This document shows, one piece after another, positions 42,385 through 52,580 of a stretch of 64,000 nt of DNA (the stretch's first letter is position 1; the number at the start of each line of letters is the position of its first letter). The stretch spans positions 127,807,558-127,871,557 of the forward strand of contig BTPG01000002.1 of NCBI GenBank assembly GCA_036245525.1, read 5' to 3'. The notes beneath the pieces were generated by a model. It did no database searches. It was not told the DNA's origin and worked only from the letters and a program-made list of their open reading frames with translations. The position numbers were made by a program, and so were the translations under genes. This stretch comes from Semisulcospira habei (taxonomy: Eukaryota; Mollusca; Gastropoda; Semisulcospiridae).

Positions 42385-42507
42385 TTATCTTTTATATGAC
42401 AAAAGTGTAACATTTCTAGTGCAATGTAGTCCGCCTAGTCCCTATGTCTATTTGTGTTGTATCTGTCCTCTCTAAGCGTGTTTCTTTGTTTATTAGTAAA
42501 ACCTCTC
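42385..42507 (+). repeat. Dispersed repeat flanking a CT array (copy 1)
   Basis: TAGTGCAATG, CCTATGTCTATTTGTGTTGT and GCGTGTTTCTTTGTTTATTA match 60985-61094 in order. Both copies run directly into CT-rich arrays. Confidence 0.8.
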
Positions 42508-42529
42508 TGTCTCTCTGTCTGTCTGTCTG

Positions 42530-42563
<34 letters not shown>

Positions 42564-42629
42564 TCTGTCTGTCTGTCTGTGTGTCTCTGTGTGTGTGTGT
42601 CTCTCTGTCTCTCTCTCTCTGTCTCTGTA

Positions 42630-42670
<41 letters not shown>

Positions 42671-42693
42671 GTCTCTCTCTGTGTCTCTCTGTC

Positions 42694-42730
<37 letters not shown>

Positions 42731-42802
42731 GTCTGTCTCTCTGTCTTTCTCTCTCTGTCTCTCTCTCTCTGTCTCTCTATCTCTCTCTCTCTCTCTCTCT
42801 CT

Positions 42803-42848
<46 letters not shown>
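42508..42848. repeat. CT/GTCT array ending in a CT-to-GA inversion
   Basis: About 290 bp of CTCT and CTGT blocks flip at 42800-42806 (CTCTCTATCGAGAGAG) into about 45 bp of GA, giving an inverted-repeat tip. CTGT blocks of four to five units recur through the array. Confidence 0.95.
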
Positions 42849-42850
<2 letters not shown>

Positions 42851-42945
42851 GAAATTAAATGAAACTTTATTTCTCAACGAATGAAGTAATTAGCACATGT
42901 GCCATTTTTCATACTTGCCGTTGCTACTCTACAAACACAGGGTAA
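42849..42945 (-). mobile_element. 3-prime tail of a non-LTR element
   Basis: Minus strand: AGCAACGGCAAGTATGAAAA...TTGAGAAATAAAGTTTCATT-TAATTTCATTTC then (TC)n. The AATAAAG...TTCATT ending recurs at 56250-56342, 61330-61372 and, in a related form, 63475-63506. Confidence 0.75.
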
Positions 42946-42996
42946 TAATTGTACCAAATTACGCAAAAGGAAAAAGAAAAATTAGGAGACATTAAA

Positions 42997-43132
<136 letters not shown>

Positions 43133-43134
43133 CC

Positions 43135-43484
43135 CCCCTGAGTCTTAAAAGCGGTGGCTAATGACTGAGGACTTATCACACACGTACAATCTGACAGCGC
43201 CAGTTCTCAATGTAAACACGGAAGAAAGCTCAGATCGGGCAGAAAGAGTAAAGTACGACCAGTGCCTTTGTGTCCCATCATTCAGCAAACAACGACTTAT
43301 TGTTGAAGGCGAAAATGGATAAAAAGGGAGAAAGAAGAAAAAAAAAAAAAAAAAGAAGAAGAAAGAAAGTTCAGATGAAAGCTTTGAAGAACATTCATGT
43401 ATAGGTACATACCTACACGTAAAACAGATAACGCGTACAGATCAGAAAGAATGCGTTTTGGACAGTGGAGTGTAGTTCTCTGTA
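43135..43484. other. No recognised feature
   Basis: Unique-looking with an A16 run at 43339. Confidence 0.5.
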
Positions 43485-43650
43485 TTAACCCCTTCCCTGT
43501 CACCGCACGTACACAATATGTACGTTTTTGTTTCTGAAATCTTCGTTCGTTCTACGACCATAAGCCAACACCGTCCAAGAACATGGATACAAATTGGTCT
43601 CAGCAAGAGTCTAGAGGCATAGATCCTCATGAGCCCCCGCTGTCGCTTAT
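43485..43650. mobile_element. TTAA hairpin element, family A, right half lost
   Basis: TTAACCCCTTCCCTGTCACC start, GCAAGAGTCTAGAGGCATAG left arm (with a TCTAGAG insertion), stopping after CCCCGCTGTCGC. Confidence 0.88.
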
Positions 43651-43677
43651 TGCCGCACATTGGTCTCATTGGTCTTT

Positions 43678-44115
43678 AACTCATTCTATCCCAGACACAC
43701 CACAGCAAGATAAAGATCGACCATGACAGGACCGGATCACTTATATGTTTGGAGGTGGGGTGGGGGTGGGGGGTCGAAAACTTTTTTTGGGAGAAATTAA
43801 CCACCTGAAACAGACACCTAAAGCAGAGTTTTGACTGTTTTGAGTATGGCTTTATTATTTTTTTTTTTTCCCACCAAGGCGAGCAAAGGTCATCTTTCAG
43901 TGTATCAAAGTTTTATGTTGTAGTTTTTATGGGGGAAGGGGGGGGGGTCCATGCCCCCCCCAGTCCCCATCCCCCCCACCCTGGATCCGGCCCTGCATGA
44001 TAGTTCTAAGGTGATGCCAGAATAGCTTGGCGCCTATGGACGCCAAGCTATTCTGGCATCACCCTTGAACTATCATTTTCGATCTGTTTCCTGCACTGCA
44101 ATGCAGTCTTCAGAG
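43678..44115. mobile_element. Family B element (GTGATGCC subtype) interrupted by a foreign insertion
   Basis: TTAACTCATTCTATCCCAGA to GATCGACCATGA (43726), then resuming CATGATAGTTCTAAGGTGAT at 43996 through a normal right arm. Without the insertion it matches 39692-39907. Right TTAA lost. Confidence 0.93.
43727..43995. mobile_element. 269-bp MITE with CAGGRCCGGATC termini
   Basis: Starts CAGGACCGGATC and ends GGATCCGGCCCTG, inverted to each other with one mismatch in the first 12. A CATGA duplication lies at 43722-43726 and 43996-44000. CAGGG starts are typical of hAT elements, but those usually leave 8-bp duplications, so the superfamily is uncertain. It contains G-rich and C-rich runs (GGGGGTGGGGGG, CCATGCCCCCCCC). 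Confidence 0.88.
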
Positions 44116-44125
44116 GACGACTTGA

Positions 44126-44341
44126 TTATTCACTCCTTCAGCCCCGACACACCACAGCAAGACATGGATCGACCATGATAGTTCAAGGGTGGAGCCAGAA
44201 TAGCTTGGCCCCATAGGCGCCAAGCTTTTCTGGCACCACCCTTGAACTATCCTGCTCGACCTGTCTCTAGAATTGTAATACAGTCCTTCAGAGGGCAACT
44301 TCAACATTTGGGAATTTTGGTCTTGGGGTAGAATGAGTTAA
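44126..44341. mobile_element. Family B hairpin element
   Basis: Left TGATTATTCACTCCTTCAGC (decayed), right GGGGTAGAATGAGTTAA. Arms GACCATGATAGTTCAAGGGT-GGAGCCAGAATAGC and TTTTCTGGCACCACCCTTGA-AC; several asymmetric changes. Confidence 0.92.
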
Positions 44342-44385
44342 TGCCAGGTGACACTCTGTCCATCAAGACCACATGTCTCCTTTAG

Positions 44386-44599
44386 TTAACACATTCTGCC
44401 CCAGGACCGAAATCCCCAAATGTTGAAGTTGCCCTCTGAAGGACTGTATTACAATTCTAGAGACAGATCGAGCAGGATAGTTCAAGGGTGGTGCCAGAAA
44501 AGCTTGGCGCCTATGGGCGCCAAGCTATTCTGGCACCACCCTTGAACTATCATGCTCGATCCATGTCTTGCTGTGGTGTGTCGGGGCTGAAGGAGTTAA
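44386..44599. mobile_element. Family B hairpin element, opposite orientation
   Basis: TTAACACATTCTGCCCCAGG start and GTCGGGGCTGAAGGAGTTAA end. Subterminal CCCTCTGAAGGACTG sits on the left, whereas in the previous copy its complement is on the right. Third B copy within 1 kb. Confidence 0.95.
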
Positions 44600-44870
44600 T
44601 AATCAAGTAACGATTTTCCGCAGACGTTTTGGACGTGACCTTGTCACCATTACTTTCGATTTGCAACTAAATCTGACGGCGTCACCTAGTGTGCATAATA
44701 ACTTAACATAACGATGATCTTCGCATGCAACCTCGTAATGGTTTGTTTTTATGAAGAAAACAACAACAACTGCTTAATATTTTATTCAGAATAATGATGA
44801 GAAGCGTTCTTCACAAAGTGGTTTACAGCATTCCCTGTTGATCTATAGGTTTGCGATTTCGTCAGGAAAT
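44600..44870. other. No recognised feature
   Basis: Unique-looking spacer. Confidence 0.5.
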
Positions 44871-45085
44871 TAAAAAAAAAAACCCAACAAAATAACAACC
44901 ACCCCAAACAACAACAAAGCAAGCAACAACCCCCCCCCCCTCCCCCCAAAAAAACAAAAACAAAAACAAAAAAACAACAAAACAACAAAAAACAAAAACA
45001 AAGCAAGAAACAAAACAAAAACAAAAACAAACAAACAAAAAAACCAAACAACAACAACAACCAACAACAAAAATTAAAAGAGACA
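44871..45085. repeat. AAAC/AAC array with C-run
   Basis: Degenerate ACAAAAACAAAAAC and CAACAACAAC with C11TC6 at 44930-44947. Confidence 0.92.
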
Positions 45086-45241
45086 GCCGTATCAAAAACA
45101 TGGCTTCCCCAAAATTGTCATGACGTTGCATGGAATAATAAGAGATCACTTAGTTAATCCCTTTGCAGTTAACTTTATTCGATCTATACTCCCAAATACA
45201 CCCACCCACTCCCGCAACCTGGCTCACAAAAAAAGGTTATT

Positions 45242-45303
45242 CCATAATAAAAACAAAACAAAAAAAAAAAAAAAAGGAAAAAAAAAAAAAAAAAAAAAAA
45301 AAG
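45242..45303. repeat. Poly(A) tract
   Basis: A18-GG-A24 preceded by AAAACAAAACA. Confidence 0.95.
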
Positions 45304-45515
45304 ACCAAATTTTAAAGATTAAATCACAGCAGATGCTACCGTGTTACGAACAATTCCTGCCAATATATATCGCATTTAATATCCCCCTATTATATATCCC
45401 GCAATATACCACGCTAAAGCGCCAATGAAACAAGAGATCACAAAAGCCCATGTGTGGTCAATGAGTGTGTCGGCGTGCCATTGACTGATCAGTCAAACAG
45501 AAAATTATCTATCTG

Positions 45516-45581
45516 CAATTGGCATAGATACCCATTGACCCCTGAATTGTGCACGGGCTCACGAGGATCTGCACCGCTTGC
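45516..45581. mobile_element. Family A hairpin, decayed
   Basis: GCAATTGGCATAGATACCCA-TTGACCCC and CGGGCTCACGAGGATCTGCA-CCGCTTGC. Confidence 0.8.
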
Positions 45582-45643
45582 TTTTAAGTCTCATCTACAA
45601 CCATGAAAAATTCTTTCTGAAAAATTATCTGTAATAGCTATCA

Positions 45644-45709
45644 AAGCAAATGGCATAGATCCTCATGAGACCCTGCACAGGGGCTCATGAGGATCTATGC
45701 CATTTGCTT
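45644..45709. mobile_element. Family A hairpin, arms perfect
   Basis: AAGCAAATGGCATAGATCCT-CATGAG pairs perfectly with its partner. GCAAATGG/CCATTTGC replaces GCAAGAGG/CCTCTTGC in both arms. 65 bp downstream of the previous copy; upstream flanks share AAAATTATCT. Confidence 0.95.
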
Positions 45710-46212
45710 AGAGTCCCACATTTTCGCTGCTCAGCTGAAGGAGAAATAACGGGGTTAGGTCACGACTGTGATGTGCAAACAAGACTCCAGACAAATCACG
45801 CTCCAAGTGCAGATCAGTTGAGTGGAGAGTCTAGCATACAGCCCCAGGCCCCGTTGGAAGAAGAGTAAACCAAGTCTTTGTTGCATTTATCACTAGCGAG
45901 GTCGCACGGTGCAAGCAAAGTCATCGCCACTGAACGCAGCCTTGTTTGGAGAAGACCTCTGGATTAGAATAGATTAGGGGCAATATCGGTACAATTCCGA
46001 TGGAATAAAAAGATTATCCCCTCCGTTTAGTCCTCTGAAGGGGGGAAAAATCTCATTTTTGTAATGATCGGATACATATTTTAATTTGTTGTTTAATTTT
46101 TATTGTGTGTCAGTGTCCTAAGTCATGAACTTGGTTACATAAAATGTCTCCTTGTTATGTAACCGGAGTGAGGAATCATCGCGACTAAAAACCGCTACGG
46201 ACATACAAAGGG
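45710..46212. other. No recognised feature
   Basis: Unique-looking. GTTACATAAAATGTCTCCTT-GTTATGTAAC at 46131-46161 is a small hairpin. Confidence 0.5.
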
Positions 46213-46292
46213 TTAACTCATTCGAGACGTGCCGCCTACGGATACGCGGCATAAGCCGCGTATCCGGAGGCGGCACGTCTCGAATGAGTTAA
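46213..46292. mobile_element. TTAA hairpin element, family C, near perfect
   Basis: 80-bp palindrome, TTAA to TTAA: TTAACTCATTCGAGACGTGC-CGCCTACGGATACGCGGC and its complement, with one mismatch (TAC/GGAGG region). Confidence 0.97.
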
Positions 46293-46556
46293 TACCTACA
46301 TCCAGCCTTTCCCTCTATTCCTCTGCCCCTGTGAGCGCCATAGACAGCAAATCAATGTTTTCATTGCAGCATGACAGTAGACTGCATATTGTATACAAAA
46401 ATAGATGTACTCTCTTTCACCTTTACAGAGAAGCGTTTCTCCATCCTATACAACCTGTGACGCTCTTTTATTTTTTATGCTTATTTTTATTTTAATTTGT
46501 ATGAAAATGTTGAAATATTTTGTATGTTAATTTCATGATAATTTCAACCAGTCCTT

Positions 46557-46646
46557 TTAACCCTTTGGCTGTCGGTAGCGTTTTTGTCGATGTGATTTCA
46601 GCAGGAATCACATCGACAAGAAGCGCTACCGAAAGCCAAAAGGTTA
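46557..46646. mobile_element. TTAA hairpin element, family D
   Basis: TTAACCCTTTGGCTGTCGGT-AGCGTTTTTGTCGATGTGAT and ATCACATCGACAAGAAGCGC-TACCGAAAGCCAAAAGGTTA-A, centre TTCAGCAGGA. 90 bp. Confidence 0.95.
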
Positions 46647-46879
46647 AAGTTACATTTATCTTTAACAGGGGTGAGGTTTACCGAGTAAAACACTGACAAC
46701 ACTGATAGGCATAAAACGAAAAAAACAACAACAAACAAACAGATTTAGTGGAAGTTTCTAGCAGTTTTTTTTTATATATATATTTAAAAAAAATTGTTTT
46801 GAGTTTACAAGGTTCCTTTAACTGACGCGCGATCTACCTCTCGCATTCTGCATGTATTGCTTGTAGGCGAGTCTGAGAT

Positions 46880-47077
46880 GCGCAAGTAGTTTAACCACTG
46901 GTCACATATTTTCGTTTTCTGACATCTTTGTTCATTTAACGACAGTAAATAACAACAGTCCAAGGAGCATAGATACACACTGGATACAAGGCGATAGGCA
47001 TAGATCCTCAGGCTCATGAGGATCTATGTCTCTTGCAGTTGGATCGTGTTCACGTTTTCTGGCAGTGAAGGGCTTAA
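46880..47077. mobile_element. Family A element, stem shortened
   Basis: ATAGGCATAGATCCTCAGGC-TCATGAGGATCTATGTCTCT-TGC lacks the CCCCCGC inner stem. Right end GGCAGTGAAGGGCTTAA. Left part TCTTTGTTCATTTAACGACA; left TTAA not found. Confidence 0.85.
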
Positions 47078-47131
47078 AAAAAAAAAAGCTGACGGACCAG
47101 CATGCGCATTTCGCTGTCCAAGTCAAAGACT

Positions 47132-47353
47132 TTAACTGCTTCAGTGCCGGTTGACTCAGATTGTGTCAGTGTCTGCATTCTTTGTTAATTCAACACCAAA
47201 ACGTTCTAACTTCCCCAGCACCGTTGATTCAAAGTGGTGTCAGCAAGAGGCATAGATCCTCATGAGCCCCCGCAACTGCTGGGGGCTCACGAGGATCTAT
47301 ACCTCTTGCAGTTGAGTGGTGTTCAGATTTCTTTTAGGCATTGAAAGGGTTAA
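47132..47353. mobile_element. TTAA hairpin element, family A, full length
   Basis: TTAACTGCTTCAGTGCCGGT to GGCATTGAAAGGGTTAA, 222 bp. Hairpin 47243-47309 with arms GCAAGAGGCATAGATCC. Confidence 0.95.
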
Positions 47354-47486
47354 AAGCAAAATGCGCGGGTGGTCGATGACTTTTTTGTCCCACACTTAAA
47401 GCTACTTTACACTGGTAATAATAGATCTTCGCAGTATTTAAACAGGTTCTTACAGTCTTAGGATAATGGTGCACAATAAATCGATC

Positions 47487-47691
47487 TTAACTTATTTGTG
47501 CCCGAGGTACGAAATACCAACATTTTGGAGTTATCCTCTGAGGACTGCATTACAATTCAGGAGACAGATCGACCATACTAGTTCAAGGGTGGTGGCAGAA
47601 TAGCTTGGCGCCTATAGGCGCCAAGCTATTCTGCCACCACCCTTGAACTAGCATGGTCAAGCCATATCGTGTCGCGGGCAGATTGAGTTAA
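47487..47691. mobile_element. TTAA hairpin element, family B (GTGGC subtype)
   Basis: TTAACTTATTTGTGCCCGAG to GGGCAGATTGAGTTAA. Arms share a CTAG (CATACTAG/CTAGCATG) where other copies have ATAG/CTAT. Confidence 0.96.
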
Positions 47692-48448
47692 CTATTGTTT
47701 GCTTGCGAAGTGTGAATGTCTTAGAATAAACGAGTTTTGTACTTCTCCTCTGTCCGCATGAAAGTTTTCCCGATGTGTATAGGGGGAGTATAAACCCTCC
47801 GCTACGTTCGCCTACTTATATGGATTGTAAAAAGAGGAGTAGAACACTCATATTTGCCTCAAGACAACACTCAGAACCTTCTGTATCGGCGCCGCAGTCA
47901 GAGCCGTCGCTGTAATGTTTATAACATTTGCGGTAACGCTACTCCGCGAGAAAGCTCTGAAGGAAACCCGAACAGCAACAACATATACCACGGCAAAAGA
48001 GCCCGGGACCAAGAGGACCAAGGAAAAATTCATGGCATCTGGGTTTTGAACGACACGTTCGTGCTTCTCCTATCAAACCACCCATCCAGCAAGACTGAGT
48101 CCGCGTCACCCAACCACTAAGAACCCGCGGCTGACAAGCGACAAGACGACAAAAATTGAGACGGCTGGCGAAATCGGCCAGAGAAAATCCCTGGAAGCTG
48201 CCCAGGGCTCTAGTCTGTGTCAGCCCCGTGGATCGAAATTGTCCTATCGATTGGGTTTCGGCGTCTTTCTGTTCAGCAGCATTCTTCCCCCCCCCCCCCC
48301 CCCCCCACGTGTCTTGCCTTGCCAGCCAGCGCGTGAGGCCCCGCCTCAGTGTTTGACTGGTTCCTTTCGCCGCCCGCTAGAAGGCGCGCGAGCCATTGTC
48401 TTCCTAACGATTCCAGAATTAAGTTTGAAAGACAAGCGCACTAAAACG
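47692..48448. other. No gene; C17 run
   Basis: A moderately GC-rich stretch with a C17 run at 48289-48306. Frames of 60-157 codons have no recognisable domain. Confidence 0.5.
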
Positions 48449-48514
48449 GCAAGAGGCAAAGGTCCTCATCAGCCCCCGCAATTGCGGGGGCTCATGGGGA
48501 CCTTTGCCTCTTGG
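48449..48514. mobile_element. Family A hairpin, matched divergent arms
   Basis: GCAAGAGGCAAAGGTCCTCA and TGGGGACCTTTGCCTCTTG. AAAGG/CCTTT replaces ATAGA/TCTAT in both arms. Confidence 0.94.
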
Positions 48515-49278
48515 AGTCATTTGTTGACTCCTTTGCCTCCATTGACGACTGTGTCCTGTAGGCGAGAGATAGTTCAATGGCTTTCCTGCTGCGATTCCAG
48601 AATTTCGGATCTGTTTGCCGATCTTGTGTTCTGGTCGCCAAGCCGCCGAGTTCGAGTCAACATCCTTAATTTAAACGATACTGTTTCGTTTACAGTCTTT
48701 ATTGGCACTTAGCCGGCACCGTGTTTGAAGTCTCTGTGTGAACATTTGTTCAGTTTGATCGTGGACACTCAAGTCCTGTTGTGGGACATGAAGTTTGTGG
48801 GATCTCCAGAAGAGTTGGACAATGGTCCGTATTGCACCGACAAGGGTAGGACACGAATCCGTATCTCATGGTCAGGGGTGGAACAATGGTGCAGAATTCC
48901 CAAACCGTATAGGGCAAATTATATTTAATCACTGAGTGTGTGGTTTTCGAGAGACAGTCGTCATTACCAATGCGAAGAGGCCATTAAAACCTTGTAAGAA
49001 ATAATAGTCGTATTTCTTTGACCTTTTTTATATTTAACATTCGTTTGACTATTGAGCCTGTGTGTTTAAACAGTTAGTCGCAACTATAGCTTGTTAAAAT
49101 ATATATGTACTTTTTTTTAAGCCCAGGAAACGTGTTTGAGAATTTCTTTCTTTTGGGGGGATGTTTCTCACCTCGACAATACTGATAATATACCACATTT
49201 CTCCTAGCAACTGCGATACACTTTGTGTGATTGCTAGCAATGATGTCATTGGTCATTTTAAACTGAAAATGCATAGCT
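48515..49278. other. No recognised feature
   Basis: Unique-looking and AT-rich towards 49.1 kb. Confidence 0.5.
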
Positions 49279-49378
49279 TTAATCCCTGGACTGCCACTGA
49301 AGATACTGTTCGGCGAAAAAAACGCGTAGCTACGCGCCTTTTCCATAGAACTGTAGCGCCACTAACGGCCAAGGGGTC
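49279..49378. mobile_element. Family F element, decayed
   Basis: TTTAATCCCTGGACTGCC, GATACTGTTCGGCG, small GCGTAGCTACGC centre, and GGCCAAGGGGTCA end. Right-arm pairing is mostly lost. Confidence 0.65.
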
Positions 49379-49600
49379 AGTCTGCCGAAGCATTGTACAG
49401 ATCAAGCAATTGTGATATCTGAATGTAAGTGTATCATGTTTATTTTGAAACTGTTGCGAAATCTATTTTAATGATAACATTCACGACCGTGCGGGCGACC
49501 GTAGCATCTCCGTTACACGACTTTCAGCATCGGCACAAGCCACAATATTCTAATACTTGTGAATATTTTAAAACGATATCAAAATTAATAGTTAACTAAG

Positions 49601-49814
49601 TTAACTCATTCTACCCCAGACACACCACAGCAGGATAAGGATCGACCATGATAGTTCAAAGGTGATGCCAGAATAGCTTGGCGCCTACGGGCGCCAAGCT
49701 ATTCTGGCATCACCCTTGAACTATCATGGTCGATCTGTGTCATGCGCTGCAATGCGGTCTTGAGAGGACAGGGGCAAAATTTAAGGATTTTGGTGTTGTG
49801 ATAGAAAGAGTTAA
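49601..49814. mobile_element. TTAA hairpin element, family B (GTGATGCC subtype)
   Basis: TTAACTCATTCTACCCCAGA to GATAGAAAGAGTTAA. Arms nearly perfect with GATGCC/GGCATC. Its right TTAA is the left TTAA of the next element. Confidence 0.96.
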
Positions 49815-50028
49815 TTCGCTGATTCTGCCCGCGACATGCCGCAACAAGCTATGGCTCTACCATGATAGTTCAAGGGTGGTGGCAGAATAGCTTGGCGCCT
49901 ATAGGCGCCAAGCTATTCTGCCACCACCCCTGAACTATCATGGTCGATCTGTCTCCTGAATTGTAATGCAGTCCTCAGAGGAATACTCCAAAGTGTGGGT
50001 ATTTCGTACCTCGGGCACAAGGAGTTAA
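49811..50028. mobile_element. TTAA hairpin element, family B (GTGGC subtype), abutting
   Basis: TTAATTCGCTGATTCTGCCC to CGGGCACAAGGAGTTAA. Arms GATAGTTCAAGGGTGGTGGC-AGAATAGC. A different subtype from its neighbour, so not a simple tandem duplication. Confidence 0.95.
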
Positions 50029-50380
50029 AGGCCCACTAACGCCGTAGCTGTACAAAGAGACACTTATGCAACAAATAACTACGAACAGCTACACGACTCG
50101 TTTAGGCACAGGAGAAACCAAATCAGCACACGTCGTCTGTTATATCAAACAATTTGACAATGTCTCGCCCCGTTCCATAAATACAACGCTCTCTGCACGA
50201 GCAACAGTTAAAATTAGATTGACGCGCTAACGGCTGCGCAGAATGAATAAGTGTGATTGCGCGTGTGCGATTCATTCCTGTCCAAACCGCTGTGGTAGTG
50301 TAAAAATGAGTGTCGTCGAGGCATAACAAATTTAAATGGTGCTGAAATTTGTATTGTAGTCAGAATTACGCGTTATGGTA
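50029..50380. other. No recognised feature
   Basis: Unique-looking spacer. Confidence 0.5.
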
Positions 50381-50588
50381 CTTTGCGGACAAAAAGCGAG
50401 TACGATCTAACTGCAAGAGGCATAGATCCTCATGAGCCCCCGCGACTGCGGGGGCTCAAGAAGATTCGTGCCACTTTCTGAGACCACTTTTGTCTCTATG
50501 TTCTTTGGACAGTTGTGGCTTTTGGTCGTTCAGTGAACACAGATTTCAAAAACAAAATGTATACGTACGTTAGCCGGAAAGGGATTAA
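50381..50588. mobile_element. TTAA hairpin element, family A
   Basis: Hairpin 50412-50477 (right arm decayed to GATTCGTGCCACTTTC), then TTCTTTGGACAGTTGTGGCT and right end GCCGGAAAGGGATTAA. The left end is not clear. Confidence 0.85.
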
Positions 50589-50599
50589 AATGCCTTCAA

Positions 50600-50665
50600 C
50601 ACACTCGAAACATGCCGCTTCCAGAGAGCCGCGTGTCCGAAGGCAGCATGCCTCGAATGGGTTAA
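50600..50665. mobile_element. TTAA hairpin element, family C, decayed
   Basis: ACACACTCGAAACATGCCGC-TTCC and GGCAGCATGCCTCGAATGGG-TTAA. Confidence 0.85.
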
Positions 50666-50944
50666 ACGTAAACTCTTAGGCAAAACAACAGTGTTCACTG
50701 GTCGATTTTTACACAGGCTAATAGAAAACACAAACAGAATTCTCACGACAGCCTGACGCCAATGTGATCTTGGTGATCTCGTTACTTTATGCACCAGTGC
50801 ATGCTAAGTGTCCGGTCCTTGGGCGCATTGTGGTGGGGAAAAAATGTTCATTAATACTTGAATCTCCCGGCACGCGTAACAATGTCTGCCTCTTAGGATC
50901 TGTACACGTTTGCGAGCGTTATTTTTTAAAACTGGTTCGAATTT

Positions 50945-51178
50945 GAACATCATCTGACTGCAAGAGGTACAGATCCACATGAGCCCCCGCAGTTGCGGGG
51001 GCTCATGCGGATCTATGCCTCTTGCTGAAAACACTTTGAATCTATGTTCTTGGGACATCTAGGTTTGTTTTTTTTTTTTGTTTTTTTTTTTTTTTTTTTT
51101 TTGTTGGGGGGGGAGGTGTCTTGAATTAACGAAGACTGCAAAAACACGTTCTGCGTCAGCTGGCACTGAGCGGGTTAA
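50945..51178. mobile_element. TTAA hairpin element, family A, T-run/G-run subtype
   Basis: Hairpin 50960-51026 (GCAAGAGGTACAGATCCACA-TGAG; the CCACATG/CATGCGG variation is partly shared), then T-rich and G-rich tracts (51066-51115), ATTAACGAAGACTGCAAAAA-C and GGCACTGAGCGGGTTAA. Matches 25019-25268. Confidence 0.9.
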
Positions 51179-51213
51179 ATTCATCACTAATTGATGCTCA
51201 GGAGATTTGCATG

Positions 51214-51858
51214 TTAACCCCTTCACTGCCAGTGATCGTGAATCTGCGCGTGTGGCACGACTGCACGCTCGTTGACCGACATTCGAGGGGAAGAAGGCAG
51301 ACGTGAATGGAAGCAAAAGTATGCATAAATAATAATAAAGAGCATTTATATCGCGCTGAATCCCCAGGAGCAATGGGCTCTAAGCGCGTTACAAAAAAAT
51401 GTATATGCAGAATCTCACTACCTTTAAAACAGTCTAATCTATGCACTTCTAATCTACGCACGCACATACAACTAAAACACACATAACAAAACCATATGTA
51501 TGCAGACCAAACCATCATCACACACACGCACACACATAAAGAACGTAGAACCAACAAGAGACATCAGTAGATCCTCATGAGGCCACACCCCCCCCCCCCC
51601 ACCCCCCCACCCCCCACCCGGCGACTGCGGGGGCTCATGAGGATCTATACCTCTTGCAGCCGGGTGGTGATCAAACTTGACAAGTTTTAAAAAATCACGC
51701 TGATAAGTCTCTTGCACATTCGCCAGAACCGAGAAGACAGGGGTAAATATGGCAAAAATAGGCATGGACAACAACACAGGACTGACGAGAGACATAAAGG
51801 TTTAGTGTCTCTTGCAGCTGGGTGGCGCTCGCCTTGCCCCGGCAGGAAAGGGTTTTAA
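51214..51858. mobile_element. Composite of TTAA family A elements
   Basis: The left end TTAACCCCTTCACTGCCAGT is at 51214. An AAT-associated ATTTATATCGCGC segment follows (51330-51400), then CACACAC. A hairpin at 51554-51658 has its left inner stem replaced by C-rich sequence (51587-51619). A second remnant (CGAGAGACATAAAGG...GTGTCTCTTGC, 51785-51818) ends GGCAGGAAAGGGTTTTAA. At least two insertions are nested or fused. Confidence 0.7.
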
Positions 51859-52053
51859 CACATTCGACGCTATCCAGCAGCGGTCAAGGAGGGCAAAACG
51901 TATCTCGCTCTTTGTCGTGTGGGAGATATACGAGTAAACCTTGGCCTTGCGTGTGGATTATACGCGTTCGTTTGCCGCCTCGAAGCTGATATAGCTAGAA
52001 GATTCGGCATACGCAAACAGCCTGGGGATTTCTGTCTTCCATCACTGGCTGCG

Positions 52054-52267
52054 TTAACCCTTTCAGCCTCAAGATCCCATTTCGCACATTTTGGAGGTGT
52101 TGCCTGGCGACCATGTACCAGTTGCAGGAGATGGCTTGACCATGATAATTCAAGGGCAGTGCCAGATTAGCTTGGCGCCTGAAGGCGCCAAGCTAACCTG
52201 ACACTGCCCTTGAATTATCATGGTCGATCCATCTTCTGCTGTAGGGATCCGGGGCTAAAATGGTTAA
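52054..52267. mobile_element. TTAA hairpin element, family B (TAATTC subtype)
   Basis: TTAACCCTTTCAGCCTCAAG to GGGGCTAAAATGGTTAA. GGGCAGTGCC/GGCACTGCCC is shared by both arms where relatives have GGGTAGTGCC. Confidence 0.96.
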
Positions 52268-52306
52268 TGCAACAAAGAACATGCGCGAGGGCGTAAGACT
52301 GTCATG

Positions 52307-52425
52307 TATACTGACTAGCAAACGAAACGCGACATTTTGGGAATCATCGGGAACGTTAAACACTTGAGCGCTTCCGATGATGATTCCAAAATTGTCGCAT
52401 TTCAGTCTTTTGCTCCTCAGTGCAT
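52307..52425. mobile_element. Family E hairpin, longest copy
   Basis: TATACTGACTAGCAAACGAA-ACGCGACATTTTGGGAATCA against TGATTCCAAAATTGTCGCAT-TTCAGTCTTTTGCTCCTCAG-T; TA-bounded. Confidence 0.85.
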
Positions 52426-52488
52426 GCGCGGCGAGGTAGCGGGCTTACTTAACACAACACTTGCTCGCTCCGTGGACTTTCAACAAGA

Positions 52489-52580
52489 TTAACCCATTGC
52501 GTGTCCGTAGCTGCTTTTGTCGCCATGATTTCTGCAGGAATCAACGCCACAAAAACCGCCACCGACAGCCAAAGCGTTAA
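52489..52580. mobile_element. TTAA hairpin element, family D
   Basis: TTAACCCATTGCGTGTCCGT-AGCTGCTTTTGTCG and CACAAAAACCGCCACCGACA-GCCAAAGCGTTAA; centre TTTCTGCAGGAATC. Confidence 0.9.

Noticed and set aside
42416..42884. Ser/Leu- and Arg/Glu-rich frames of 132-153 codons
   Set aside because: Translation of CT/GA microsatellite.
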